A stretch of 64,000 nucleotides of DNA from Brevundimonas sp. (GCF_004210735.1 NZ_SDZL01000007.1:1-64000); one strand, 5' to 3'. Shown: positions 9,158 through 19,057, counted from the first letter of the stretch. The notes: generated from the letters alone by a model not told the origin. Translations and numbers: made by a program.

Positions 9158-9939
9158 GCGGGCGTCTCCTCGACGGTCTCCAGCCAGTCCAGCACCGCGT
9201 TCACGTCAGCAAGGCCGTAGCGCGCGGCGGTGTCGCGCGGGCCGCCGACCAGCACGCCGAACCCGCCCAGACGGGCAGCGGCGCGAAAGCCGTCCTCGTC
9301 CGTCAGGTCGTCGCCGACCATGATGGGGGTCGCCCCCGCGAACGGCGTCTCGGCCATGAAGGCGGCGACGGCGACACCCTTGTCCGCGCCGGGGGTTTTC
9401 AGCTCCACCACCATTGAACCCGGTTGCAGGGCCAGACCGTGGGCCGCCGCCAGCGCGTGGGCCAGGGCGGTGGCGTCCGCCGCCTGTTCCGGCGCCTGGC
9501 GGAAATGCAGGGCGACGGCCCCGCGCTTGTCCTCAACGATCACGCCGGGACGCGGTTCGGCGAAGGCCCGAAGCGCCCGCGTCGCCTGGGGCAGCGACGG
9601 CGCCGAGTCGCGTTGCTGAAGCCCGCCCGTCGCGTCACGGCGCTCCAGCCCATGCACGCCGGAAGCGGCGCCGGCCGCGCCGTCGGTGATCCGGTCGATC
9701 TCGGACAGGGGACGGCCGCTGACGATGGCCACCCTGCCCTGCATACGCGCGGCCAGACGCTCAAGCATGGCCGTGCGTCGGGGATCGGGGCCTACGGCGT
9801 CCGGCGTGGCCGCCAGCGGCGCCAGAACGCCATCAAGATCGAGGAAAAAGGCAGGTCGGATCAGGCGGGAGGGAGGGGATTGCAGTGGCAGGACGGACGT
9901 CGCGGACGACAAGGACATAGGCGTGCGGCTTTGACTCAT
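9154..9939 (-). CDS. otsB: Trehalose-6-phosphate phosphatase
   Basis: A HAD-superfamily phosphatase of 261 residues that removes phosphate from trehalose-6-phosphate made by the downstream otsA product. HAD motif I is FFLDLDGVLAPL, motif II lies in AIVSGRP, and the late acidic motif is VGDDLTDEDGF, all typical of OtsB. The chosen ATG at 9939 has GGGAG four bases upstream; a longer frame to 10053 lacks a signal, and an internal Met at 9918 is also possible. The stop overlaps the GH15 start by four bases. It is the first gene of the leftward trehalose operon, whose promoter must lie in the ~107 bases shared with kdsD. Confidence 0.92.
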   Translation of the reverse strand: MSQSRTPMSLSSATSVLPLQSPPSRLIRPAFFLDLDGVLAPLAATPDAVGPDPRRTAMLERLAARMQGRVAIVSGRPLSEIDRITDGAAGAASGVHGLERRDATGGLQQRDSAPSLPQATRALRAFAEPRPGVIVEDKRGAVALHFRQAPEQAADATALAHALAAAHGLALQPGSMVVELKTPGADKGVAVAAFMAETPFAGATPIMVGDDLTDEDGFRAAARLGGFGVLVGGPRDTAARYGLADVNAVLDWLETVEETPA

Positions 9940-10046
9940 AAGGCTCCCTCGAAGGGAGCGGAACGCGCCAAGGCAGCAAAGGTTACAGCGGTCGAGAATT
10001 TTTCCCGCCATTGTCGAAATGCGCCGCAAGAGGCTATCTCCCGCAA

Positions 10047-11045
10047 ATGACACTCTCTGCTCCCGTTCATTCCTCGCCCGAGGAAATCGCCGCGATGACC
10101 GAGCGCGCCCGCGAGGTCGTGCAGTTGAACATCGAGGCCTTGAGCGCGCTGGAACGCTCCATCGACGTCTCGATCGCCCGCGCCTGCGACGTCATCCTGA
10201 GCCGGCCCGGCTATGTGGTGGTGACCGGCATGGGCAAGTCGGGCCATATCGGCGGCAAGATCGCCGCAACCCTGGCGTCCACCGGCACCAACGCCTTCTT
10301 CGTCCACCCGGCCGAGATGAGCCACGGCGACCTGGGCATGCTGCGACCCGACGTGACCCTGATCGCCCTGTCCAACTCGGGCGAAAGCCGCGAGTTGCGC
10401 GATCCGTTGCTGTATTGCCAGCGCAACGGCATTCCGGTGATCGGCATCACCCAGCGGCCGTCCAGCTTCCTGGGGCGTCACTCCGAGGTCTGCCTGACCA
10501 TGCCGAATGTGGCCGAGGCGTGCCCCAACGGCCTGGCGCCCACGACCTCGACCCTGATGAGCCTGGCCGTCGGCGACGCCCTGGCCATGGTGTTGATGGA
10601 CCGACGCGGTTTCACCCGGGAAGCCTTCGGCATGCACCATCCGGGCGGCGCCCTGGGCATGAGCCTGCAGTCGGTGAAGGAATGGATGGGCGACAACGCC
10701 GCCGCGCCAGCCACCGTCGGCGAAGAGGCGCCGTTCAGCGAGGTGGTGGCCGCCATCACCGCCGGCCGCAAGGGCGCAGTCGCCGTGCTGGGCGCCGACG
10801 ACAACCTGGCCGGGGTGGTCACCGACGGCGACGTGCGCCGCGCCTTCGCCAACGACATCGCCGGCGTGCGTGCGGCGGACATCATGAGTCGCTCACCCAT
10901 CACGGTGGAGCCCGAAGCCCGGATGAGTGACGTGGTCGACCTGCTGACCCAGAACAAGATCTCCAACCTGTTCGTGGTTCAGGACCAGCGCCCGGTTGCC
11001 ATCATCCACATCGCGGAGCTGATGCAGTCCGGCTACGTTTCGTGA
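10047..11045 (+). CDS. kdsD: D-arabinose-5-phosphate isomerase (KpsF/KdsD family)
   Basis: A 332-residue protein with an N-terminal SIS sugar-isomerase domain (VVTGMGKSGHIGGKIAATLASTG; SNSGES) and two C-terminal CBS repeats (GVVTDGDVRRAF; DLLTQNKISNLFVV), the standard KdsD layout. It converts ribulose-5-phosphate to arabinose-5-phosphate, the first step towards Kdo for lipopolysaccharide. The gene diverges from otsB; the ~107-base gap between them must hold both promoters. The start at 10047 gives the usual family N-terminus; the frame open to 10011 adds an unlikely leader. Confidence 0.93.
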   Translation: MTLSAPVHSSPEEIAAMTERAREVVQLNIEALSALERSIDVSIARACDVILSRPGYVVVTGMGKSGHIGGKIAATLASTGTNAFFVHPAEMSHGDLGMLRPDVTLIALSNSGESRELRDPLLYCQRNGIPVIGITQRPSSFLGRHSEVCLTMPNVAEACPNGLAPTTSTLMSLAVGDALAMVLMDRRGFTREAFGMHHPGGALGMSLQSVKEWMGDNAAAPATVGEEAPFSEVVAAITAGRKGAVAVLGADDNLAGVVTDGDVRRAFANDIAGVRAADIMSRSPITVEPEARMSDVVDLLTQNKISNLFVVQDQRPVAIIHIAELMQSGYVS

Positions 11046-11069
11046 CGGTGGAGGCCGACGGGCCAGCTT

Positions 11070-11750
11070 CTAGTCCAGCACCACGCCCGTGGTGCGCATG
11101 ATCTCGGCGCGCAGTTCGGGGATGCCGCCGGCCTTTTCGGCCGAGGTGACGGCGACCCAGGGGTAGGCGGCGGGGCGTTTGGCGATCGCCTTGAGCGTGG
11201 CGGCCTGGACCTGTTCGGCCTCGCCCTTTTTCAGCTTGTCGGCCTTGGTCAGGACGATCTGGTAGCTGACCGCGGCCAGGTCCAGGGCGTCCAGCGCCTC
11301 GGTGTCCACGGCCTTGAGGCCATGGCGGCTGTCGATCAGCAGATAGACCCGCTTCAGCGTCACCCGGCCACGCAGATAGTCGCGGCCCAGGTCCTGGAAT
11401 TTCTTCACCGTCGTCTTGGACGCCTTGGCCCAGCCGTAGCCGGGCAGGTCGACCAGCCGCATCTTGCCGTCCAGATCGAAGAAATTGATCTCACGCGTGC
11501 GGCCCGGCTCGTTCGAGGCCCGGGCCAGCTTGTGCATGCCGACCAGGGCGTTGATCAGGCTGGACTTGCCGACGTTGGACCGGCCCGCGAAGGCGATCTC
11601 GGGCAGGTCGGGATCGGGCAGTTGCTCGATCTTGGCGCAGCCCATGATGAAGGTGGCAGGGCGCGCGAACTGCACGCGCGCGGCCTCAAGCTCCTCCGGC
11701 GTATATTCGCCGGGGCCCAGTTCGCGCGGAGCCTGATCGCCCTCGATCAT
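11070..11750 (-). CDS. engB: Ribosome biogenesis GTPase EngB/YsxC
   Basis: A 226-residue TrmE-Era-EngA-EngB-type GTPase. G1 is [10 protein letters not shown], the switch region has [11 protein letters not shown]3 is [10 protein letters not shown] and G4 is LTKADKL. The family acts in assembly of the large ribosomal subunit. The ATG at 11750 lies two bases after the yidC stop, so it is the last gene of the rpmH-rnpA-yidC-engB unit; the longer frame to 11981 merely reads back through yidC. The N-terminal ~45 residues before the G domain are longer than in E. coli but usual in alphaproteobacteria. Confidence 0.95.
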   Translation of the reverse strand: MIEGDQAPRELGPGEYTPEELEAARVQFARPATFIMGCAKIEQLPDPDLPEIAFAGRSNVGKSSLINALVGMHKLARASNEPGRTREINFFDLDGKMRLVDLPGYGWAKASKTTVKKFQDLGRDYLRGRVTLKRVYLLIDSRHGLKAVDTEALDALDLAAVSYQIVLTKADKLKKGEAEQVQAATLKAIAKRPAAYPWVAVTSAEKAGGIPELRAEIMRTTGVVLD

Positions 11751-11752
11751 CC

Positions 11753-13549
11753 TCAGGCCTTCTTGAAGCGGGCGAGGAAGGTGTCGATCGGGTTCTCGGC
11801 CTTGAAGCGGTGCATGATGAAATACTGCTGGATGATCGACAGGATGTTGTTCCACGCCCAGTAGATCAGCAGGCCGGCGGCGAACGGCGCCATGATGAAG
11901 GTGAAGATCAGCGGCATGAAGGCGAAGATCTTGCGCTGCATCGGGTCCTGCGCCGGCGGGTTCATCGCCATCTGCAGCCACATGGTCAGGCCATAGAAGA
12001 TCGGCAGTACGCCCAGGTGCAGCGAGCCGTTCAGCAGCCCACCAAGCACCGGCAGGCTGGCCGGATCCCAGGGGATGAGCCCGAACAGGGTCCAGATCGT
12101 CGAGGGATCGCGCGCCGACAGGTCGCGGATCCAGCCGAAGAAGGGCGCGTGACGCATCTCGATGGTCACGAACAGCACCTTGTACAGGGCGTAGAAGACC
12201 GGGATCTGGACCAGGATGGGCAGGCAGCCGGCCAGCGGATTGATCTTCTCCCGCTGATACAGGGCCATCGTCTCCTGCTGCTGCTTCTGCGGGTCGTCCT
12301 TAAAGCGCTTCTTGATCTCCTCCATCTTGGGCTGGAGGGTCCGCATCTTGGACATGCTCTCGTAGGATTTGTTAGCCAGCGGGAACATGAGCAGCTTGAC
12401 CACGACGGTCAGGCCGAGAATGGCCAGGCCGAAGTTGCCCAGCAAGCCGAAGAAGAACTCCACCACCATGAACAGCGGGCGCGTCAGGAACCAGAACATG
12501 CCCCAGTCGATGGCGTAGACGAAGCGCGGCAGGCCCAGGCTTTCCTCATAGCTCCTGAGGATCTCGTTGCGCTTGGCGCCGGCGAACAGGCGCTGGGTTT
12601 CGGTGATCTGGCGGCCCGGCTGGATGACGTGGGCCTCGCCCAGCATATTGGCTTCGTGGATGTTGGTGCGCTCTGCGTCGCGAACGCTGAAGCGGGTGTC
12701 GACCTTCTCGGACTGGTTCGGGATCAGGGCCGCCAGCCAGTATTTGTCGGTGATGCCCAGCCAGCCGCCGGTCGATTCATTCTCGATGCGCGGCTTCTTG
12801 GCCCAGTCCTTGTACTTGACCTGTTCGGTGCGATAGCCGTCCGCGCCCCCGAAGGCGCCGATGGCGCCTTCGTGCAGGATCATCTGCTTGCCCAGATCGC
12901 CCGGAACGCCCTGACGCTGGACCGAGCCGTACGGGGCGATGGTGATGGCCTGGGCGCTCAGGTTGGCGACCGTGTCGGTGACGGTGAACAGATACTGCTC
13001 GTCAATTGCGATGACGCGCGTGAAGCGCAGGCCCGCGCCGTTGTCCCAGGTCAGGGTGACCGGCGTGGTCGGGGTCAGGGTCGCGCCCGAGGTCAGGCGC
13101 CAGACGGTGTTGGGGCCGGGAACGCCGCCCTGGACGTTGGGGCCGGTCCAGCCGAACTGGGCGAAATAGGCGTGCTCCATCCCCTGCGGGCGGAACAGCT
13201 CGACCGGCGGCGAGGCCTTGTCCAGCGTCTCGCGATAGCGTGTCAGATACAGGTCATCGATACGCGCGCCCTGCAGCGACAGCGAACCCTTCAGATTCGG
13301 CGTCTGGATCGGCACGCGGGCGGCGGTGCCCAGCGCCTCGGTCCGGTCGGTGACGAAGACGGCGCTTTCGGGCCGCAGGGCGGTGTTCGAGGCGTCCGTA
13401 GCCGCGGTCGACTGCTCGGCGGCGGCGGCGTCCTGCGTCGCCTTGCGACGCTCGGCCTGCGGCTGCAGCACCAGCACCTGATAGACCAGCAGGAAGATCG
13501 CCGCGATCACGACGAAGATGATCGTGTTGCGGGAATTCTCGTTCTTCAT
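11753..13549 (-). CDS. yidC: Membrane protein insertase YidC
   Basis: A 598-residue YidC of the Gram-negative type: an N-terminal membrane anchor ([19 protein letters not shown]), a large periplasmic domain of ~330 residues, then the conserved five-helix insertase core ([85 protein letters not shown]). It inserts inner-membrane proteins alone or with SecYEG. It starts five bases after the rnpA stop and is followed two bases later by engB, so the operon is compact. The linker after the anchor is Ala/Thr/Gln-rich, as in relatives. Confidence 0.97.
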   Translation of the reverse strand: MKNENSRNTIIFVVIAAIFLLVYQVLVLQPQAERRKATQDAAAAEQSTAATDASNTALRPESAVFVTDRTEALGTAARVPIQTPNLKGSLSLQGARIDDLYLTRYRETLDKASPPVELFRPQGMEHAYFAQFGWTGPNVQGGVPGPNTVWRLTSGATLTPTTPVTLTWDNGAGLRFTRVIAIDEQYLFTVTDTVANLSAQAITIAPYGSVQRQGVPGDLGKQMILHEGAIGAFGGADGYRTEQVKYKDWAKKPRIENESTGGWLGITDKYWLAALIPNQSEKVDTRFSVRDAERTNIHEANMLGEAHVIQPGRQITETQRLFAGAKRNEILRSYEESLGLPRFVYAIDWGMFWFLTRPLFMVVEFFFGLLGNFGLAILGLTVVVKLLMFPLANKSYESMSKMRTLQPKMEEIKKRFKDDPQKQQQETMALYQREKINPLAGCLPILVQIPVFYALYKVLFVTIEMRHAPFFGWIRDLSARDPSTIWTLFGLIPWDPASLPVLGGLLNGSLHLGVLPIFYGLTMWLQMAMNPPAQDPMQRKIFAFMPLIFTFIMAPFAAGLLIYWAWNNILSIIQQYFIMHRFKAENPIDTFLARFKKA

Positions 13550-13554
13550 GGAGT

Positions 13555-13956
13555 TCAGCGGTCCTGGCCGGAAAGGTCGCGGTCGGTGGGGGGCGTCTCG
13601 GACGCCGCGCGCGGGGTCGCGAGCCTTGTAAGCGCCGATTTCACATCGTCAAGCAAACGGTCCCATGGACGGTCCGCGGTGCCCATGCGGGCGATGAACA
13701 CATAGTCGCAGCCGGGCTGCGCATGGAGGGGCGTCAGCAGCCGCGCAGCCTCGCGCAGGCGGCGCTTGGCGCGGTTGCGAACCACCGCCCCGCCGATCTT
13801 GCGGGTAGCGGTGAAGCCCAGCCGCACGGCCGGATCGTCGTCGTCCCGCTGCAACTGCTGAACAACCACGGCGCCCCGCGCCTGGGAAACGCCTTTGGCG
13901 GCCGCCAGAAACTGGGGCCGCCGTGTCAGGCGATCGATTTTCATCAGATCGGTCAT
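13555..13956 (-). CDS. rnpA: Ribonuclease P protein component
   Basis: A 133-residue basic protein with the RnpA signature in the segment [16 protein letters not shown], preceded by [14 protein letters not shown] and [17 protein letters not shown]. It is the protein subunit that helps RNase P RNA trim tRNA 5' ends. It lies between rpmH and yidC, the classical order. The first Met is at 13956 and a second at 13944; neither has a clear Shine-Dalgarno, which fits coupling to rpmH 22 bases upstream. The C-terminal ~15 residues are a hydrophilic tail. Confidence 0.93.
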   Translation of the reverse strand: MTDLMKIDRLTRRPQFLAAAKGVSQARGAVVVQQLQRDDDDPAVRLGFTATRKIGGAVVRNRAKRRLREAARLLTPLHAQPGCDYVFIARMGTADRPWDRLLDDVKSALTRLATPRAASETPPTDRDLSGQDR

Positions 13957-13978
13957 GCGCCGTTGGGGGCGCGTGACG

Positions 13979-14113
13979 TCAGGCCGTCAGGCGCTTGCGC
14001 CCCTTGGCGCGGCGACGCGCAACGATCTTCTGTCCGTTCTTGGTGGCCATCCGCGAACGGAAGCCGTGACGGCGCTTGCGCACGAGTCGCGACGGCTGAT
14101 AGGTCCGCTTCAC
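13979..14113 (-). CDS. rpmH: 50S ribosomal protein L34
   Basis: A 44-residue ORF beginning with GTG at 14113 and a GGAG site six bases upstream. The product begins [19 protein letters not shown] and ends in [12 protein letters not shown], matching L34 along its whole length. It is a basic protein of the large ribosomal subunit and the first gene of the rpmH-rnpA-yidC-engB unit. The rare GTG start and small size make it easy to miss. The ~155 bases upstream to the divergent VTT-family gene must carry the operon promoter. Confidence 0.96.
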   Translation of the reverse strand: MKRTYQPSRLVRKRRHGFRSRMATKNGQKIVARRRAKGRKRLTA

Positions 14114-14269
14114 GGTCGGCTCCGAAATCTAGAGTGAGGGCGGACGGGTTGCTGTCCACCGCAGGAAGGGCGGGCCTATACGGGGCGAGAAACGGTGAGT
14201 CAACGCCGACAGGCCCGGGCGGGCTCAATTCCTCTAGGGAAACAGGGCGTCGTCGGCTAGGAAATCGCC

Positions 14270-15007
14270 ATGGATCGGGTCAAAAGGTTTCTGCCCCTCG
14301 CCGTCCTGCTGGCCTTCGTGGCGCTGATCTTCGGCATGGGCTGGAACCGCTATCTCTCACTGGACACCCTGCGCGAGCACGGGGAGACGTTCCGCGCCCT
14401 GGCGCGGGATCACTATGTCCTGACGCTGCTGGCCCTGATGGCCGTTTTCGCCCTGATGACCGCCAGCGTGATCCCGGGCGTGGTCTTCATCACCGTGACC
14501 GCCGGCTACCTGTTCGGGCCGTGGGTTGGGGGAGTGTCCACGTCGATCGCCGCCACCGTGGGGGCGCTGGGCGTCTATTATGTCGGACGCTCGGCCATGG
14601 GCGAGGCCCTGCGTCGCCGGGCCGAAAGTCAGGCGGGCCTGCTGAAGACCATCTGCGAGGGTATCGACCGCAGCACCTTCCGTTATGTGCTGGTGGCGCG
14701 TCTGGTGGTGACGGTGCCGTTTCACCTGATCAATCTGGCGGCCGGGGTGATCTCGGCGCCGCTGAAACCCTATGTCGTGGCCACCTTCATCGGCCTGCTG
14801 CCGGCGCACACCATCTATTGCTGGATCGGCGCCGAGCTGAACGAGATCCTGGTCAACGATCCGGATCCCAACCTGCAGGAGATGTTCGCCCAGTTCATGT
14901 GGCCGCTGATGGGGGTCGGTTTCCTGTCGCTGCTGTTGCCGCTGGCGCTGCGGGGCGTGCAGTCGTGGCGCGCGCGTCGGGAGCCGCTGAACGGGAACAC
15001 GGCATGA
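14270..15007 (+). CDS. VTT/TVP38-TMEM64 family membrane protein
   Basis: A 245-residue integral membrane protein with about five or six hydrophobic segments: one at residues 7-25, two in the LLALMAVFALMTASVIPGVVFITVTAGYLFG region, one around ATVGALGVYYVG, and two near the C-terminus. The block with VIPG and AGYLFGPWVGG is the VTT (DedA-related) signature. Members are proposed lipid scramblases or transporters; the exact activity here is unknown. Its stop overlaps the ATG of the following histidine kinase by four bases (ATGA), so the two are translated together. Confidence 0.8.
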   Translation: MDRVKRFLPLAVLLAFVALIFGMGWNRYLSLDTLREHGETFRALARDHYVLTLLALMAVFALMTASVIPGVVFITVTAGYLFGPWVGGVSTSIAATVGALGVYYVGRSAMGEALRRRAESQAGLLKTICEGIDRSTFRYVLVARLVVTVPFHLINLAAGVISAPLKPYVVATFIGLLPAHTIYCWIGAELNEILVNDPDPNLQEMFAQFMWPLMGVGFLSLLLPLALRGVQSWRARREPLNGNTA

Positions 15008-16503
15008 GCGGCGACAGCAACGGTGCGCCACCGTCCCGCGTTGGCCGCCCGATGGATCGGCTGCGCCCCCGGATCGCCACCCTGCGTCAGGACTGGCCCG
15101 ATGAACTGAAGGTGCGCGCCCCGGACGGCCTGTCCGCGCGCCTGCTGCTGCTGACCGTGGCCTTCACCCTGGCGGTCGAGGCGATGATCATGGCCCCCAG
15201 CGCCGCCTCGTTCCACGAGCGATGGTTGCGTGACCGGTTGCAGGCGGCCGAACTGGCCTCGGTCGGGGTCGAGGCCCTGCCCTATAGCGCGGTCGAGGAC
15301 GACACGGCCGAACAGCTTCTGACCATCGGCGGCGTGCAGGCCGTGGTCGTCGGCGAGCAGGGGGTGCGCCGTCTGCTGTTGCAGGCCCCGAACCTGCCTC
15401 GCGCGCCCGACGTCATCGACCTGAGGCGCGAGAGCAGCTGGTCGCGGTTGATGGAGCCGTGGCAGACCCTGTTCGGCCATCCCGACCGTTCGATCCGGGT
15501 TCAGGCCCGGCCCCGTTATCGGTCCGGCGACTTCATCGAGATCCTGGCGCCCGCCCAGCCGTTGAAGCTGGAGCTGCGGGCCTTTTTGCTTAACACCCTG
15601 TTCGTGTCGCTGCTGATCTCGGCGGTGGCGGGGGCGCTGCTGTATGCGGGCCTGTCGTATCTGGTGATCCAGCCGCTGCGCCGGGTCACCCGCTCGATCG
15701 AACGCTTCGCCGCCGACCCCGAAAGCCCCACCGAAACCCCGTCGGACCGTCAGGACGAGATCGGCCGGGTTGAGCGCGAACTGGCGCGGATGCAGGAAGA
15801 GGTGCGGCATTCCCTGCGCAGCCGCGCCCGGCTGGCGGCGCTGGGCGAGGCGGTGGCCAAGATCAATCACGATCTGCGCAACATGCTGACCTCGGCCCAG
15901 ATGGCGTCGGAGCGGCTGTCGACCTCGTCCGACCCGATGGTGGCCAAGGCCCTGCCCCGGCTGGAGCGGGCGCTGGATCGCGCCTCGGGTCTGGCCCGGA
16001 ACGTCCTGGCCTATGGCAAGACCGAGGAGCCAGAGCCGCAACGCGTCCGCGTGCCCCTGGCCCAGGCCGTCGCCACGGCCGGCGAGGACGCGGGCCTGAC
16101 CCTGGCCGCCGGCGCACAGGGCGTGCGGCTGGAGCGCAAGCTGCCGGCGCGCGCGATGGTGCTGGCCGACGCCGATCAGTTGCATCGCATCCTGGTCAAT
16201 CTGATGCGCAACGCCCGGCAGGCGATCGAGGCGGACGCCGCCCGTTGCGGGCGCGGCGCCGTGCGGGTCAGCGCACGCCCCGATGAGGCAGGCTGGGTCA
16301 TCGACATTCAGGACGACGGTCCCGGCGTGCCCGAACGACTGGCCGAACGACTGTTCCAGCCCTTTGTCAGCGGTGGCGGATCAGAGGGGACCGGTCTGGG
16401 CCTGACCATCGCCCGCGAACTGGCCGTCAACCACGGCGGCGACCTGCGTCTGGTTGAAACCAGCGCCCAGGGCACGCTGTTCGAACTGCGCCTGCCAGGC
16501 TGA
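15004..16503 (+). CDS. Sensor histidine kinase
   Basis: A 499-residue membrane kinase. A first membrane segment lies near residues 42-62 (LLLLTVAFTLAVEAMIMA), then a periplasmic sensor domain, a second membrane segment near 200-222, and a HAMP linker. The phospho-accepting His289 is in KINHDLRNML. The ATP-binding domain shows the N box (NLMRNARQAIE), G1 (DDGPGVPERLAERLF) and G2 (GTGLGLTIAREL). No response regulator gene is adjacent, so its partner is elsewhere. The start at 15004 overlaps the upstream membrane-protein stop; an open frame extending back to 13723 is not coding. Confidence 0.9.
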   Translation: MSGDSNGAPPSRVGRPMDRLRPRIATLRQDWPDELKVRAPDGLSARLLLLTVAFTLAVEAMIMAPSAASFHERWLRDRLQAAELASVGVEALPYSAVEDDTAEQLLTIGGVQAVVVGEQGVRRLLLQAPNLPRAPDVIDLRRESSWSRLMEPWQTLFGHPDRSIRVQARPRYRSGDFIEILAPAQPLKLELRAFLLNTLFVSLLISAVAGALLYAGLSYLVIQPLRRVTRSIERFAADPESPTETPSDRQDEIGRVERELARMQEEVRHSLRSRARLAALGEAVAKINHDLRNMLTSAQMASERLSTSSDPMVAKALPRLERALDRASGLARNVLAYGKTEEPEPQRVRVPLAQAVATAGEDAGLTLAAGAQGVRLERKLPARAMVLADADQLHRILVNLMRNARQAIEADAARCGRGAVRVSARPDEAGWVIDIQDDGPGVPERLAERLFQPFVSGGGSEGTGLGLTIARELAVNHGGDLRLVETSAQGTLFELRLPG

Positions 16504-16579
16504 GCGCGGCGCCATTTGGGCGATGGCGCGTTATGCGCTGGATGAAAAGGGGCGAGGCCCCACCGTCCCGGAGCCTGTG

Positions 16580-17047
16580 ATGCTGAAACTGACCGATCTT
16601 CGACTGACCGTCGCCGTCTCGGCGGCTGCCCTGACCTTTGCGACTGCGCCTGTCGTGGCCCAGACCGCTCCCGCGCAAACCCAGACCCAGACCACGCTGG
16701 ACGCCATGCTGCGCGCCAAGGGCGAGGAATATCACCGCGCGCCCGACGCCGAGCAGAACCCGGCCGAGGTTCAGGCCACACAGGCGCTGAACGCCGAGAT
16801 CGCGGTCGAGAACAGGGCCGCCGCCGAACTGGAAGCGGACGAGGAGGCTGGCTACGCCCGCGCTGTCGCCCGCAATGCGACCGATGTCGCCGAGACAGAC
16901 GCCCTGCGCGCGCAGTACGAGGCCGACCTCGCGGCTTCGACAGCGGCCAAGTCCGAATACGACCGCGCCTACGCTTTATGGGAGGGCCTGATCCGCGCCT
17001 GCGAGGCCAGCGGCCGCACAGATTGCCGGGTGAACGATCCGCGTTAG
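16580..17047 (+). CDS. Secreted protein of unknown function, Ala/Glu-rich helical
   Basis: A 155-residue protein with a signal peptide (LTVAVSAAALTFATAPVVAQ, likely cleaved after the VVA-Q region) followed by a short Gln/Thr stretch and a long charged, Ala- and Glu-rich segment that should be mostly helical or coiled-coil. Two cysteines near the C-terminus (ACEASGRTDC) could form a disulphide, fitting a periplasmic location. GGAG ends seven bases before the ATG at 16580. I do not recognise the family. It sits after the kinase on the same strand with a 76-base gap. Confidence 0.65.
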   Translation: MLKLTDLRLTVAVSAAALTFATAPVVAQTAPAQTQTQTTLDAMLRAKGEEYHRAPDAEQNPAEVQATQALNAEIAVENRAAAELEADEEAGYARAVARNATDVAETDALRAQYEADLAASTAAKSEYDRAYALWEGLIRACEASGRTDCRVNDPR

Positions 17048-17113
17048 GTCGCCTCTGTTCACGGACGCGAGACCACCCCATAGTTGCGCCTGCGGGCTCG
17101 GATGAGGGGGATC

Positions 17114-17977
17114 ATGCGCAAGTTTCTGATCGGGGCGGCAGCTTTTGCGGTGTTGCTGACGCCTGGCCTGACGTTCGCCCAGGAAGCGGACGAGGATGTC
17201 ATTGTGGACCCCGCTTGGGCGGAGGTGCCGGCGCCGGAAGAGCTGGGACGCCTCTACCCGGCGTTCGCCGGCGCCATGGCGATGAGCGGCTCGGCGGTGC
17301 TGAAATGCCGCGTCACCCTGGAGGGGCGTCTGGCGTTGTGCGAAGTCGTCAAGGACCTGCCTGCCGGACTGGGATTCGGCCGGTCGGCCCTGGCGTCCGC
17401 CCCGCAGTTCCGTTTGACGCCCCGAACGGTCAACGGCGACATCAGGAAGTCATACGTCCAGTTCACCGTCCAATTCACGATGGATCGGGACGAGACCATA
17501 ACGCCCTGGTCCGGCAAGGAGCCGCCGCCGGAGCAGGTGGCGGCGCTTCGCAAGTCACTGGCTCAACTGGTCGAGGATAGGGGGCCGCCCCCGGGAGTCG
17601 ACCTCGACAATCTGGGGGTCGATGACGCCCGTCACGCCGAGGTCGTGGCGATGATCCAGAGCGTCCAAGCCGATTTTCTGGACGGGCAGCTGGACGCCAT
17701 GGCGCTGGCCATGACCCGTGTGTCGACGCCCGAACAGATGACCGCGATGGTCAATGGATTGCCGCCGCCCGGCCCTCTGCCCGAAGGCCTGGAAGAAGCA
17801 GGACCGGAACTGAAGCAACTGCAACTGCAGTTCGAGCGGCGCCTGCGCGATCTCTATTGCGCGCGCCATATGTGCCTGGCTGACGGAGCGCCGGGATTGG
17901 CCGGCGACGGTGTCCTGAATGCCGCTCAGGCTGCGGCGCGTGCCGCAGCGGTCAACCCGATCCCGGCGAGGCAGTAA
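17114..17977 (+). CDS. Secreted protein with TonB C-terminal-like region
   Basis: A 287-residue exported protein. The signal peptide (MRKFLIGAAAFAVLLTPGLTFA) precedes an acidic start, and residues ~35-120 look like a TonB C-terminal/energy-transducer fold: a cysteine-containing VLKCRVTLEGRLALCEVVKD, then FGRSALASAPQFRLTPR, as in the domain often found in periplasmic proteins of Caulobacterales. The remainder is helical with no motif I recognise; two Cys occur near the end. A GAGGGGG ribosome binding site lies three bases before the ATG at 17114. An upstream in-frame ATG at 17102 overlaps that site and is less likely. Confidence 0.65.
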   Translation: MRKFLIGAAAFAVLLTPGLTFAQEADEDVIVDPAWAEVPAPEELGRLYPAFAGAMAMSGSAVLKCRVTLEGRLALCEVVKDLPAGLGFGRSALASAPQFRLTPRTVNGDIRKSYVQFTVQFTMDRDETITPWSGKEPPPEQVAALRKSLAQLVEDRGPPPGVDLDNLGVDDARHAEVVAMIQSVQADFLDGQLDAMALAMTRVSTPEQMTAMVNGLPPPGPLPEGLEEAGPELKQLQLQFERRLRDLYCARHMCLADGAPGLAGDGVLNAAQAAARAAAVNPIPARQ

Positions 17978-17998
17978 CCCCGCCGGGCATGACCTCGA

Positions 17999-19057
17999 TC
18001 AGGCCTCGGTCTCTTCCGTGCGCTTCTTCATCATGACGTCGAAGCTGTTCCACACGCCTTCGGCGCCGTGCCACGAGCCCTTGGTGGCGGCCTTGGAGTA
18101 TTCGGTGGCGCGGGCTTCGAAGAAGTTGGCGTGTTCGACGCCCGACAGCAGCGACTGCAGCCACGGCAGCGGATTTTCCGTCACACCGTAGATTTCCGGC
18201 AACTTCAGCTGGCGCAGGCGCCAGTCGGCGATGAAGCGGATGTAGGCCTTGATGTCGTCCGGCGTCATGCCGTTCACCGGGCCCTGCTCGAAGGCCAGAT
18301 CGATGAATTTGTCCTCCATCGTCACCACGGTGCGGCAGCACTCGACGATGTCGTCGGCCACGGCCTTGGTGACGGCGCCGGTCTCCTTGTTGAAGGCGTG
18401 ATACAGCTTGATGATGCCCTCGCAGTGCAGGCTTTCATCCCGCACCGACCAGGACACGATCTGGCCCATGCCCTTCATCTTGTTCTGGCGCGGGAAATTC
18501 ATCAGCATCGCGAAGGACGCGAACAGCTGAAGCCCTTCGGAGAAGCCGCCGAACATCGCCAGGGTGCGGCACACGTCGGCGTCCGTATCGACCCCGAACT
18601 GGCCCATGAAGTCATGCTTGTCGCGCATGGCCTCGTATTCCATGAAGGCGCCGAACTCGCTTTCCGGCATGCCGATGGTTTCGAGCAACAGGGCGTAGGC
18701 CGCGATGTGGATCGTCTCCATGTTGGCGAATGACGCCAGCATCATCTTGACCTCGGTCGGTTTGAACACCCGACCGTAGCGCTCCATGTAGTTGTCCTGA
18801 ACCTCGATGTCCGCCTGGGTGAAGAAGCGGAAGATTTGGGTCAGCAGATTGCGCTCGCTCTCGGTCAGGGCGACGGCCCAGTCCTTGACGTCTTCGCCCA
18901 GCGGCACCTCTTCGGGCATCCAGTGGACCTGCTGCTGCTTCTTCCACATGTCGAAGGCCCACGGGTAGCGGAACGGCTTGTAGGCGGCGGAGGGCGTGAG
19001 CAGTCCTGGCAGGGTCGAGACCGGGCCGGAGGGCGACAGGGGGGCGTGGGCGTTCAT
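17999..19057 (-). CDS. nrdB: Ribonucleotide reductase class I beta subunit
   Basis: A 352-residue R2 protein that holds the di-iron/tyrosyl radical for ribonucleotide reduction. Metal-ligand helices are visible: LTQIFRFFTQADIEVQDNY, then ASFANMETIHIAAY (with the E..H pair), and later SWSVRDESLHCEGI (E..H). It works with NrdA, coded 2.9 kb away on the other strand with three unrelated genes between. The ATG at 19057 gives MNAHAPLSP; the frame open to 19135 adds an unsupported leader. Confidence 0.95.
   Translation of the reverse strand: MNAHAPLSPSGPVSTLPGLLTPSAAYKPFRYPWAFDMWKKQQQVHWMPEEVPLGEDVKDWAVALTESERNLLTQIFRFFTQADIEVQDNYMERYGRVFKPTEVKMMLASFANMETIHIAAYALLLETIGMPESEFGAFMEYEAMRDKHDFMGQFGVDTDADVCRTLAMFGGFSEGLQLFASFAMLMNFPRQNKMKGMGQIVSWSVRDESLHCEGIIKLYHAFNKETGAVTKAVADDIVECCRTVVTMEDKFIDLAFEQGPVNGMTPDDIKAYIRFIADWRLRQLKLPEIYGVTENPLPWLQSLLSGVEHANFFEARATEYSKAATKGSWHGAEGVWNSFDVMMKKRTEETEA

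Noticed and set aside
11810-13705. Long plus-strand open frame of over 600 codons
   Set aside because: It is antisense to yidC and rnpA, which are certain; long antisense frames are common at this GC content. The same holds for the frames over the trehalose operon (7568-9220) and nrdA (21867-23630).
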